Notes under the pieces: generated by a model
The model's input: only the letters and a program-made list of their open reading frames with translations
What the model was told of the DNA's origin: nothing
Databases searched by the model: none
In this document: positions 1 through 7,531 of the stretch, piece after piece
Layout: each line of letters starts with the position of its first letter
Position numbering within the stretch: position 1 is the stretch's first letter
Translations under genes and position numbers: made by a program
Assembly (NCBI GenBank): GCA_902984215.1
Contig: CADWAF010003726.1
Location: 1 to 14,121 of the forward strand
Source: Willaertia magna
Lineage: Eukaryota > Heterolobosea > Eutetramitea > Acrasida > Naegleriidae
Direction: 5' to 3'
DNA length: 14,121 nucleotides

Positions 1-514
1 TAAAACTTCAATTAAAGATTGGTCTCATAATTTAGATTTAGGAAAAAAGAAGGTTTATTTTAACGGAAAATATATCGGTAAGGTTCATTCCGGTTTTTAC
101 AAAGAATACATGTTAGTAAGAGATGATTTACAAAAATTATTAAAAGAATATAATGGAGATGCAAGTAAGATTATAATTACTGGTCACAGTCAAGGTGCTG
201 CTTTGGCAGAATTAGCTGCTTTAGATTATTCATTATCTAATAAAGACGCAAAAAGTAAGGTACAATTAATTAGTTTTGGTCAACCAAGAGTTGGTGATAA
301 AACTCATGCAGAATTAGTTGATAAAGAAATTAATGATTATGCTAGAGTTGTTTCTTCTTATAAAGGTGGACAAGATATTGTAACAACTGTACCTCCAACA
401 TTATTTGGATTTAAACAAGCTGGTGTAGAGATTGATGTAAGTTGTTCTGCAAAAGGAAGTATTAAATGTCATGACATGGGTGGTTATTTGGAAGATATGA
501 AGAAAGGAAATTAA
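1..514 (+). CDS. Class 3 lipase (alpha/beta-hydrolase), 3' part only
   Basis: The frame is open from base 2 without a stop, so the gene begins outside the window; the ATG at 110 is internal, because the 36 codons before it already read as lipase (a VHSGFY block at about bases 83-100). 170 residues are visible, against the 250-300 usual for the family. The nucleophile elbow GHSQG is at 182-196 with Ser at 188-190, followed by the family block SFGQPRVGD. The likely catalytic Asp is in GGQDIV (374-376) and the His in CHDMGG (470-472), so the Ser-Asp-His triad is complete. Family 3 lipases hydrolyse acylglycerols and are usually secreted; whether this one has a signal peptide cannot be seen. The two Cys around the end (in VSCSA and IKCHD) could form a disulfide. 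Stop is TAA; the next gene follows on the same strand after 311 bases. The family call is firm, the substrate is not. Confidence 0.9.
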   Translation, partial: KTSIKDWSHNLDLGKKKVYFNGKYIGKVHSGFYKEYMLVRDDLQKLLKEYNGDASKIIITGHSQGAALAELAALDYSLSNKDAKSKVQLISFGQPRVGDKTHAELVDKEINDYARVVSSYKGGQDIVTTVPPTLFGFKQAGVEIDVSCSAKGSIKCHDMGGYLEDMKKGN

Positions 515-825
515 TAATTTATTATCTTTTTATTTAATTTTGTAAAGAGTAAATATTTCCTTTTTATTTAACTCCAAAGCTTAGTTCCTTTTGTTTTGTT
601 GTTCGTGTTGTAAAACTCGTAAATTTTAATTGTAAAAAAAAGTGTATAAATGCGGAAGTAATTTGAACTACTTTTTAATTTCAAATTTATCAATTTTCTT
701 TTTAAAGTGTAATTCTATAAACGTCAAATGCCAAAAAAAACAGGATTTAAAATCAAATAAATAGCTCATAGCAATCAGTGTGAAAAACTTCAAATATCAA
801 AAAAAAAACCAATTCAACAACTAAT
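515..825 (+). promoter_or_regulatory. Intergenic region: lipase 3' end and promoter of the Lys/Tyr-rich gene
   Basis: No gene is seen here. The left part should hold the lipase 3' UTR; I find no AATAAA close to the stop. TTGTAAA occurs at 540-546, 608-614 and 630-636. A TATAAA lies at 645-650 and a second TATA-like string (CTATAAAC) near 715-722; either could serve the gene starting at 826. A 10-codon open frame (ATG at 728, stop at 758-760) precedes the main start and would act as a uORF only if transcription begins upstream of it. The 5' leader just before 826 is A-rich, as for the other genes. Confidence 0.45.
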
Positions 826-1449
826 ATGAATTGTAACAATAAGAAACTTTATGCATTGGCATTCATTGCAATTACAGTCCTTTTGCTCCTCTTCTGTTCC
901 TCTTTCCTTGTCGAAGCAAAGAAAGGTAGAGGAAAGAAGTATTACAAGGGTTATAAAAAGTACTATGGCGATTATGACAGGGATGTAGCCACCACTTTAG
1001 GCAAAGGAAGAAAATACTATAAGAGATATAAGAAGTATTATGGAGATTATGATAGAGATGTTGTAGCATCAACTTTGTATAAGGGTAAAAGAAAGTACAA
1101 ATATTATCCTTATAAAAAGTATAAAAAGTATTATGGAGATTATGATAGAGATGTAGCCACCGCTTTAGGTAAAGGAAAGAAATACAACAAGTATTATTAT
1201 CCTTATAAAAAGTATAAGAAGTATAAAAAGTATAAAAAGTATGGAAAGGGTTACGATGATGATAGAGATGTTGCTGCAACTTTAGGCAAAGGAAGAAAAT
1301 ATTATAAAAAGTACAAAAAGTATGGAAAGTACTATGGAGATTATGATAGAGATGTAACTACTGCTGCAACTTTAGATTATGACAATGATGATTATAAATA
1401 CAAAAAGTATTATAAAAAATATCCAAGAAAGTATAAGAAACATTATTAA
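826..1449 (+). CDS. Secreted Lys/Tyr-rich repeat protein (candidate structural or adhesive protein)
   Basis: I do not recognise a named family. The 207-residue product begins with a clear signal peptide: basic NKK, hydrophobic stretch 10-28, likely cleavage after VEA (about residue 31). The mature chain has no Cys, and by my count 46 Tyr and 48 Lys in about 176 residues. It alternates basic KKY/KYY blocks with five acidic cores built on D-x-D-R-D-V (Arg at residues 52, 77, 108, 147 and 175), four of them preceded by YYGDY and several followed by A-T-L-G-K-G. Residues 128-139 are four KKY units in a row. Tyr/Lys-rich secreted proteins elsewhere are cross-linked through dityrosine, DOPA or transglutaminase chemistry, so a cyst-wall, matrix or adhesive role is plausible, but that is inference. 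An alternative is a highly charged antimicrobial or nucleic-acid-binding secreted peptide. Stop TAA; AATAAA follows at 1518. The next gene converges. Confidence 0.8.
   Translation: MNCNNKKLYALAFIAITVLLLLFCSSFLVEAKKGRGKKYYKGYKKYYGDYDRDVATTLGKGRKYYKRYKKYYGDYDRDVVASTLYKGKRKYKYYPYKKYKKYYGDYDRDVATALGKGKKYNKYYYPYKKYKKYKKYKKYGKGYDDDRDVAATLGKGRKYYKKYKKYGKYYGDYDRDVTTAATLDYDNDDYKYKKYYKKYPRKYKKHY
955..1371 (+). repeat. In-gene repeat array: five DRDV units and a (KKY)4 block
   Basis: Residues 44-182 carry five imperfect units with 25, 31, 39 and 28 residues between equivalent arginines. The copies are close at DNA level: bases 1036-1061 and 1129-1154 are identical over 26 bases, and the copies near 960 and 1332 differ by a few bases. 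Bases 1207-1242 are four 9-bp units encoding KKY. Unit length varies mainly in the basic linker, which points to growth by slippage or unequal exchange. Confidence 0.85.
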
Positions 1450-1613
1450 GCCTATAATTAATTGCTATGAAATTAAATTGTACTATATTAGTTGTCGTTA
1501 TTATTGTAAATATTATTAATAAATAAGTTTGTGTGTTCCCTTAATAAATTGAGTGTTATATTTTTGTTAATTATTATGTTACATAAATGTTAAATAAATT
1601 TTAAAAAATAATT
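1450..1613. terminator. Shared 3' region between convergent genes
   Basis: The 164 bases separate the stops of the Lys/Tyr-rich gene (+) and the HPS3-like gene (-). For the + gene, AATAAA is at 1518-1523 and 1543-1548, followed by a T/G-rich stretch (GAGTGTTATATTTTTG), which fits a cleavage and polyadenylation site. A TGTAAATA, identical to the core consensus bound by PUF proteins, lies at 1505-1512 in the + transcript. No exact minus-strand AATAAA (TTTATT on the + strand) is seen, so the HPS3-like gene probably uses a variant signal. Confidence 0.5.
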
Positions 1614-4600
1614 CTATTTTAAGGCTTGATAAGCAAAACAATTTTGAATAAAATTATTAAATAAATATTTTGTATCCATATTATTATTATTACTTTCTAA
1701 TAATAAATTATTAAATTCTTCAAAAGATATTTCAAAAGATAGATAATCTAATAGTTTTTCTAATAAGAAATAGATGAAGGAATCTTTTAATTTATCTTCT
1801 TTATCTACCTTTTCTTCTTGTTGAGTTTGTTGTTGTACTTTTTGTTGTTTATTTAGATTTAAATGTTCTATTAAAATGTTAATTAAATCTTTCCAATGAT
1901 TAATTTCTTTACAATGTTCATTACAAAATAGAAAGAATAATTCAATTAATTCGTTTCTTTTCATTTCTTCATTTTCTTTATTTACTATCAAACTCTCTTT
2001 AAAATTAATTTGATTGTTTGTGCCAACAATTTCATTATTATTAATTTTGTTGTTATTAAATTCGCTATTGTTGTTATTGTGATCTTCTTTTTTAATTATT
2101 TCCAATAAATAAATAAATTCTTTCATTGCTAATTGTAAATTATTAGATCCAATATAAATTAATATTAAAATTATATTTAACCAATAATTGTTATTATTGT
2201 TATCCTTATTTATTAATTGTTTAGATATTCTTGTTAATATACTATCAAAATTGTTATTTTCTTTTTTATTTATATTAAAATAAATTAATAATCCTTGAAT
2301 ATTATAAAAAATAAAAAATAAATAAATTAATAAATTATCTTCATTTATGTAATAATATAAAATATCTGTGTTTAATTTTTCATTCATTTCTTTTAATTTA
2401 TCAATTATATCGTTTTCATTACTTAAATTTATAAAATTTAGATAATTATTATTTAATAAATAATTATTAAGTGATTGTAACCATTCAAAACTATTCTTAT
2501 AAAAATAAATAAAATGATTTTGTAAAAATGAAAAATTTGTTTTTAATTCTGTAAAAGTATTTAAATCATTAAATATTTCAAAATTATTTTGTAAATTATT
2601 TTTTAAACAGTTTTGTAATATTAATAATTGGTCAACGTAATTATTTAATAACAGCTCACCCAATTCTTTTAATTTACAATTATTATTACTGTTATCATCA
2701 CTTTCATTATTAAACGTTAAAAAAACGGTTGATAAATAAGTTTGTTGATATAATTTAACATTTAATTGTTCTTTCATATTATCACCTTCTTTAAATTGTT
2801 GTTGTTGATTATTATTCTCCAATAATTGTAAAACTTTTGTTGTATTTGTTAATAATTTAATTATTTTTAATTGATTCCCTCTTTCTTCATTAGTATCTTT
2901 AATATTACCGCAAATATTATGATCATTATCAATGGTCGTTGAATTATTAAATTGTAAATATAATCTAATTAAAATTTCTAATAAAATCCATGGAAAATAA
3001 TCTTTCAATAATTTTGTAAAATCTGAAAATTCAATTATTGAATTATCATAATTTTCGTTAATTAAAAATTTAACATTTGTCAAACAAAAATCAATAATAC
3101 AATTTGGTTCTAATGAAGATAATACTTTTACAGCTAGATCTAATTGATTTGTTTCTAAATATAATAAAGAAATTACCATTGCATCTTTTGGTAATAATTC
3201 ACACCAACATTCAACAATATAATCATCGTCATCTTCTTCTTCCTGTTGTTGTTCTTTCCCCAGCTCTTCTCCTTTTTCCTTGTCAGTAACAATAATTGAT
3301 GGCACTAGTGCCTCACTATGTATATCGTTAACTTTACTAATATTAATAATTGGAAGAATATTATTTTCCATTAAGGAAATGCCATCATTTGTATGTAATT
3401 CATATAAATTGCTGTCTACTCTTTCAACATGTTCTTCTTCTTCTTCAATATTATTATTGTGGTGAACATCATCTGAATGACCATTGTAAAGAGCTAATTG
3501 TTGTTGATTGGTTTTAACTGATTCTAAACCAATTTCTTCTAATAAATTAATTGCATATAATTTTGAATAATTCTTTAAATTACTTTCAATTAAAATTGAA
3601 GATAATTCTTGTGGAATATATTTTTTATATAATGATAAAATATCATTTGATAAAGTTTCATTAATTTCATTAAAAAAATATTTTTTATCTTTATCAAATA
3701 AAATAAATTCTAAAAATAGTAAAATTGGTGAATCATTATTATTTGTTGTAAAGGATGATATATTTATATTTTCATTATTCTTATTATTATTGTAATCATT
3801 CTTTTTATTTATTTGTAACATTGGTGGTGAAGATTGATAATTTAATTGTTCGAAAATATAAGTTATTGATTTATCACTGTTTGAATAGGCATATGCCGCT
3901 TGATCATATGATTTTAATTTTATAAAATAATCACCAATTAATCCAAAAGATTTTTGTAATAATTGTAAATAATTATTCATTTCTAAATTAGTTGAATCCT
4001 TACTATCAATAGAAGCATTATTATTTAATTTTAATAAATTAAAATATTTAAATTGTAATAAAATATTAATTTCTTTCATTAACTTTAAATTATTAATTAT
4101 TGACGTTTGATTTGTACAACCAATTTGTTCGACATATTCCATCATCTCTTCATAAATCTCTTTCAACTCAACACATTTCAAAATATAAATATTATAACTA
4201 TACTTCACTTCCTCTTCTTCTTTTTCCATTAACAGCTCTTCTCTTAAATTAGTATTACTTATTAAACTATTCCTCTTATTTTTATTTCTGTAATTACTTA
4301 ACGTATTAAATATAGGTAATAAACTACCTCCAGCATTACCACTGTTATTCATTTGACTATTTTTATTAATACTTGAAATGTCAGAAATATAAACTGTTGT
4401 CGTTGTAGTATTTGCTGTCGTTGTCGTTGAACCATTATCCTTACTACTATTCTTAACTTTATTCTTACTACCACTGCTATTACCACTTCCACTATTTGAA
4501 GATGAACCTTTTGGATAGTAAGCGGCAATTGTTATCTTTTCACAATCACTAAATTTGGATAGTAGGAATACATATTCTTTTGTGACAATAATGTTTTTTA

Positions 4601-6458
4601 ATCCTATAAATGGATGTATTCTTAATAAAAAACCATTTAATGTCCATATTTCTAATCCAACTGGTGTTATAATATATAGAAAATTTAAAGAGGTATTTAT
4701 TAAACTTTGTAAACAATTATCTGAAAAATTAAATTGACAAGTGACATTTTGTTGTATTTGATTATTATTATTTAATAATTGATAAATTGTAACTCCTTTA
4801 CCTGTCGTTATTATAAATTTTATTCCAAAAGTAGACGAAGAAGAATTATTATGTAATAAGTTATTGTCTTTTAAATTATTTTGTAAAAAATGTATACCAT
4901 TTGGTATTTCATCATTATTGTAATGTTTATATAATAATTGATAACAATTATTTATAAAATTATTATTAATAAATATAGGATGATCATTTATAAATGTTTC
5001 TTTAATAATATTATACTGAGTGTTACTATTTTTATTTAATTTATTTAAATCATAATTAATTTTTTGTAAAGAAGGTGAAGGTAATAATCTTTTTGTATTT
5101 TTATCAAATCTTATTTGAATTTCCTTATTTATCAATAAACTATTATTTAAATTTTCTTGATCTTTTTGTTGTAATAAATTTTCTTCTAAATTATCTTTTT
5201 GTAAAGTAGAAACAATAGAAGATTGCAAATGACTAACTCCCCAATAATTTATTAAAGAATTACTTCTACTTCTATTACTAGATCTATTCACACTGTTATT
5301 ATTATTAAAATTAGTTATACTATTATGGGTTATACTTGTATTTAAATCATTTATTGTAGATAATGAACTTGTTGAAGAAAATGATTTATTGACATCTTCT
5401 TTTGTAAAATTATTTGGTAACCATAATAATCTATTATCATTATTTAAAATATTAATTTCTTTTGTTTTATTTGTATTTTGTTTTATTATATTTTTAAATT
5501 TTTCTCTTTTTATAAATTGTAAAATTCTAACATCTTTATCACTAGCATAACCAATAAAATTATCAAATAAATTAATATATTTAATATTCCAATTTGTATT
5601 AATTTTTAAAATACATTCAAAATAAATATTATTTTCTTCTTGTTGTAAATTATTAATTTCATTTTGTAAATTATTTTCTTGTAAATTATAATCCTCTTTA
5701 AATTGCCATAACGTTAAGTCATCTCGATTACATAATAAAATATAATTATTTAAATTACAAACTGATAATAATAAAGTAGAATCATTATTAGCAAAAGAAG
5801 TTAAAGAATTTAACGAATTATTATTATTTGTTGATATTTTTGTCATTAAATTATTAACGTGTATATTATTATTATTATTTATATTATTTATATTGTTATT
5901 ATTTAATATGGTACAATTATCATGTTTTTGTAAAAAAATATTTTGTAAAAAATAAACTCTACAAAAATCAATCGTTTCACTTTCTTTGAAAATACATTCA
6001 TTTTTATCATTACAATTATTGTAAATTATATAATTTTGATCATTTACATTATTTATATTTTGATTATTATTTAAATTATTATTTCTTCTTCTTCTTTCAA
6101 TCGTTATAATACATTGTTTTTTAAATAAATATTTCATTTCTAAAATTTCTTTATCTACACTTTTAAATTCATATTTATTATTTATTTTATCATTAAAATT
6201 TCCATAAAGAATAGAAGAATATCCCTTTACAATTCCCGAAGAATAAGCTACCCAAAATAGAGGTTCTTCTTCTTCTTTTAATTTATCATCTTTATCTTCT
6301 TTTAATTGATTTATTTCTTTATTAATTTCTTTATTTTCATGTAGATAATCTTGATTGTTGTTAGTAATACATTGTGGATAGCCTAATTCTTTAGAAATGT
6401 CTAAAATATTTTGAGAACTAAAAATTTGAAAAGAATAGCCATTGGTTAGGCTTGACAT
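1614..6458 (-). CDS. HPS3: HPS3-like protein, candidate BLOC-2 subunit
   Basis: The 1614-residue single-exon protein resembles human HPS3 (about 1000 residues) in order and motifs, compared from memory. FIGLK at 617-621 followed by FLLSK (631-635) matches the human FIGLK...LLTK. YNIYIL...EIYEEMMEY (755-775) matches human YIV...LYKEMVDY. FGLIGDYF (838-845) and a helical NEINETLSN region (930-938) fit the following part. About residues 65-640 look like a beta-propeller-type half and 750-1610 like an alpha-solenoid. The extra length is low complexity: Asn runs throughout, a Gly/Ser and poly-Thr linker (651-688), and acidic runs (746-750, 1005-1009, 1073-1079). BLOC-2 (HPS3, HPS5, HPS6) directs endosomal cargo to lysosome-related organelles; in an amoeba this could serve phagosomes or secretory granules (inference). 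An LLFLE at 913-917 fits a clathrin-box pattern but lies in a predicted helix. The ATG follows an A-run; stop is TAG. It could instead be another propeller-solenoid trafficking protein. Confidence 0.7.
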   Translation of the reverse strand: MSSLTNGYSFQIFSSQNILDISKELGYPQCITNNNQDYLHENKEINKEINQLKEDKDDKLKEEEEPLFWVAYSSGIVKGYSSILYGNFNDKINNKYEFKSVDKEILEMKYLFKKQCIITIERRRRNNNLNNNQNINNVNDQNYIIYNNCNDKNECIFKESETIDFCRVYFLQNIFLQKHDNCTILNNNNINNINNNNNIHVNNLMTKISTNNNNSLNSLTSFANNDSTLLLSVCNLNNYILLCNRDDLTLWQFKEDYNLQENNLQNEINNLQQEENNIYFECILKINTNWNIKYINLFDNFIGYASDKDVRILQFIKREKFKNIIKQNTNKTKEINILNNDNRLLWLPNNFTKEDVNKSFSSTSSLSTINDLNTSITHNSITNFNNNNSVNRSSNRSRSNSLINYWGVSHLQSSIVSTLQKDNLEENLLQQKDQENLNNSLLINKEIQIRFDKNTKRLLPSPSLQKINYDLNKLNKNSNTQYNIIKETFINDHPIFINNNFINNCYQLLYKHYNNDEIPNGIHFLQNNLKDNNLLHNNSSSSTFGIKFIITTGKGVTIYQLLNNNNQIQQNVTCQFNFSDNCLQSLINTSLNFLYIITPVGLEIWTLNGFLLRIHPFIGLKNIIVTKEYVFLLSKFSDCEKITIAAYYPKGSSSNSGSGNSSGSKNKVKNSSKDNGSTTTTANTTTTTVYISDISSINKNSQMNNSGNAGGSLLPIFNTLSNYRNKNKRNSLISNTNLREELLMEKEEEEVKYSYNIYILKCVELKEIYEEMMEYVEQIGCTNQTSIINNLKLMKEINILLQFKYFNLLKLNNNASIDSKDSTNLEMNNYLQLLQKSFGLIGDYFIKLKSYDQAAYAYSNSDKSITYIFEQLNYQSSPPMLQINKKNDYNNNKNNENINISSFTTNNNDSPILLFLEFILFDKDKKYFFNEINETLSNDILSLYKKYIPQELSSILIESNLKNYSKLYAINLLEEIGLESVKTNQQQLALYNGHSDDVHHNNNIEEEEEHVERVDSNLYELHTNDGISLMENNILPIINISKVNDIHSEALVPSIIVTDKEKGEELGKEQQQEEEDDDDYIVECWCELLPKDAMVISLLYLETNQLDLAVKVLSSLEPNCIIDFCLTNVKFLINENYDNSIIEFSDFTKLLKDYFPWILLEILIRLYLQFNNSTTIDNDHNICGNIKDTNEERGNQLKIIKLLTNTTKVLQLLENNNQQQQFKEGDNMKEQLNVKLYQQTYLSTVFLTFNNESDDNSNNNCKLKELGELLLNNYVDQLLILQNCLKNNLQNNFEIFNDLNTFTELKTNFSFLQNHFIYFYKNSFEWLQSLNNYLLNNNYLNFINLSNENDIIDKLKEMNEKLNTDILYYYINEDNLLIYLFFIFYNIQGLLIYFNINKKENNNFDSILTRISKQLINKDNNNNNYWLNIILILIYIGSNNLQLAMKEFIYLLEIIKKEDHNNNNSEFNNNKINNNEIVGTNNQINFKESLIVNKENEEMKRNELIELFFLFCNEHCKEINHWKDLINILIEHLNLNKQQKVQQQTQQEEKVDKEDKLKDSFIYFLLEKLLDYLSFEISFEEFNNLLLESNNNNMDTKYLFNNFIQNCFAYQALK

Positions 6459-6810
6459 TTTTTTTTTCGGGTCGCACTAGTCTTTAATTGTGAAACGGAG
6501 AACTAGTATGACTCCTAAATGGAAGTTACGCATAAAGTGAGTAAACTACCTTTTGGTAAAGTTCGTCTTTTACAATTTTGAAATGGAAAGCAAGTGGAAG
6601 CTCACCAATAAAGAAAAACTAATTTAATCGTTAAATTTTCCAATTTTCTTTTACTCTCATACGGTATGAGTCATACCAGCAAACCATCTAATTTACTAAC
6701 CTAAAAACACACAAAAAAAATTGTCATTGCAATATTTACAACGTATTTGTTCACCATTTAAACAATAATTTATCAAACGTTAATCTGGAAATTAAAGATT
6801 AGATTAAAAA
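6459..6810. promoter_or_regulatory. Divergent promoter between the HPS3-like and two-pass membrane protein genes
   Basis: 352 bases with no gene. The region must contain both 5' leaders. It holds a 15-bp perfect palindrome at 6663-6677 with core TGAGTCA, and a related GTATGACTC at 6506-6514. Two ACTAGT hexamers (6476-6481, 6502-6507) lie 26 bases apart next to the HPS3-like start. TTTACAA, the reverse complement of the recurring TTGTAAA, occurs at 6569-6575 and 6735-6741. Both start codons are preceded by A-runs on their own strand. I see no convincing TATA box. Confidence 0.55.
6663..6677. promoter_or_regulatory. Palindrome with AP-1/Gcn4-like bZIP site
   Basis: GGTATGA-G-TCATACC is a perfect 7+1+7 inverted repeat. 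Its centre, TGAGTCA (6667-6673), is the classic binding site of AP-1 and Gcn4 bZIP dimers. It lies 134 bases before the start of the two-pass membrane protein gene and 205 bases before the HPS3-like start, in the middle of a divergent promoter. Function is inferred from sequence only. Confidence 0.45.
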
Positions 6811-7506
6811 ATGATAAAAACCAATCCAACAATTTATAAAGTTAATCCTTTAACATCTAAATTTGAATTAATATCAAACCCGAACAAAAACAACTCCAAC
6901 AACAACCAAAATAATCAAAATAACAATGGGATTGATAATCCAAATGACAATACTGAACAAATACTTGAAGAATATGAAACTTTTATTATTCATCCATGTA
7001 ATGAAATAATTGAAAAATACACAAATCATTTGAATCATAAAACAATGTATATATTTGCTATTGTAACCATTATTTTAGTTTTTCCGTTATTAATGTATTG
7101 TATCCTTCCTCCTTTACTATTTAAAAGTGATCAATTACTTTGGTATTATATTACCTTTCCAATCGTTATCTTTGCCTATATTGTTCCAACAATTATTTAT
7201 GGCTTAAAGAAAAGAAGGGAAATTGTAAAGGCTCATGAAATGACAAAAGAAGAAATTACTAACATTTTGGAATTTGAAAGGGATAGATTTACTGGTGTGA
7301 ATATGGTATTGGATTATAAAGAATATATTCATGGAATGTGGGGTTCTTTGGAATGGAGGTATTTAATTGAATCTCCAAAAATTACAATTTATGATAAATA
7401 TCAATTCCCAGTGGTTGACAATAACAGTGGAGAGCATCATGTACGTCCAATAGAAGAATTGGGAAGTAGAATATTTAATTTTAGAAGCCAAGCAATTAAG
7501 GTTTAG
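6811..7506 (+). CDS. Two-pass membrane protein of unknown function
   Basis: I do not recognise this 231-residue protein. Residues 1-60 are hydrophilic, with an Asn-rich stretch (27-40) and an acidic patch. Two hydrophobic segments at about 79-104 and 108-131 form a hairpin with a short loop (KSDQ); they are followed by a strongly basic KKRRE (133-137), which by the positive-inside rule puts both ends in the cytosol. The C-terminal 100 residues are a mixed alpha/beta domain with an E-F-E-R-D-R helix, a G-x-W-G-S-L-E-W-R stretch (about 165-173) and a following beta-like P-K-I-T-I-Y segment. There is no signal peptide. Hairpin plus hydrophilic C-domain recalls ERF4/GOLGA7-type palmitoyltransferase partners, but the resemblance is too weak to claim. 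ATG is preceded by an A-run and stop is TAG. It diverges from the HPS3-like gene and converges on the lipid transfer protein gene, with 23 bases between stops. Confidence 0.75.
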   Translation: MIKTNPTIYKVNPLTSKFELISNPNKNNSNNNQNNQNNNGIDNPNDNTEQILEEYETFIIHPCNEIIEKYTNHLNHKTMYIFAIVTIILVFPLLMYCILPPLLFKSDQLLWYYITFPIVIFAYIVPTIIYGLKKRREIVKAHEMTKEEITNILEFERDRFTGVNMVLDYKEYIHGMWGSLEWRYLIESPKITIYDKYQFPVVDNNSGEHHVRPIEELGSRIFNFRSQAIKV

Positions 7507-7516
7507 ATATTTCTGT

Positions 7517-7524
7517 TGTAAATA
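7517..7524 (+). promoter_or_regulatory. PUF-type TGTAAATA element in the 3' UTR
   Basis: The octamer fits UGUANAUA, the established core site of Pumilio/FBF (PUF) RNA-binding proteins. It begins 10 bases after the stop of the two-pass membrane protein gene, on the transcribed strand. The same octamer lies after the Lys/Tyr-rich gene at 1505-1512. Regulation by a PUF protein is inference. Confidence 0.3.
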
Positions 7525-7525
7525 A

Positions 7526-7531
7526 TTTATT
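7526..7531 (-). terminator. AATAAA overlapping the stop codon of the lipid transfer protein gene
   Basis: Read on the minus strand, the stop TAA (7532-7530) runs directly into TAAATT, so the last two bases of the stop are the first two of AATAAA (7531-7526). If used, cleavage would fall within the end of the opposite-strand coding sequence. It could be chance in AT-rich DNA. Confidence 0.4.

Noticed and set aside
728..760. 10-codon upstream open frame before the Lys/Tyr-rich gene
   Set aside because: It counts only if transcription starts upstream, which cannot be judged; the TATA-like string near 715 would put the start about there or later.
872..1279. 135-codon open frame on the minus strand inside the Lys/Tyr-rich gene
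   Set aside because: It is the antisense of the repeat array; AAG/AAA/TAT codons read backwards as CTT/TTT/ATA and give no stops. No signal peptide or domain.
3104..4737. Three short + strand frames (60-61 codons) inside the HPS3-like gene
   Set aside because: Low-complexity antisense shadows of a long, better supported frame.
5864..5879. ATT microsatellite
   Set aside because: It is in frame and codes for part of an Asn run in the HPS3-like protein; not a separate element.
1614..6458. Dictyostelid origin suggested by Asn runs
   Set aside because: Stop codons include TAG and TGA as often as TAA, and intergenic DNA is less extreme in AT than dictyostelid spacers; a heterolobosean fits better, though this is not proven.
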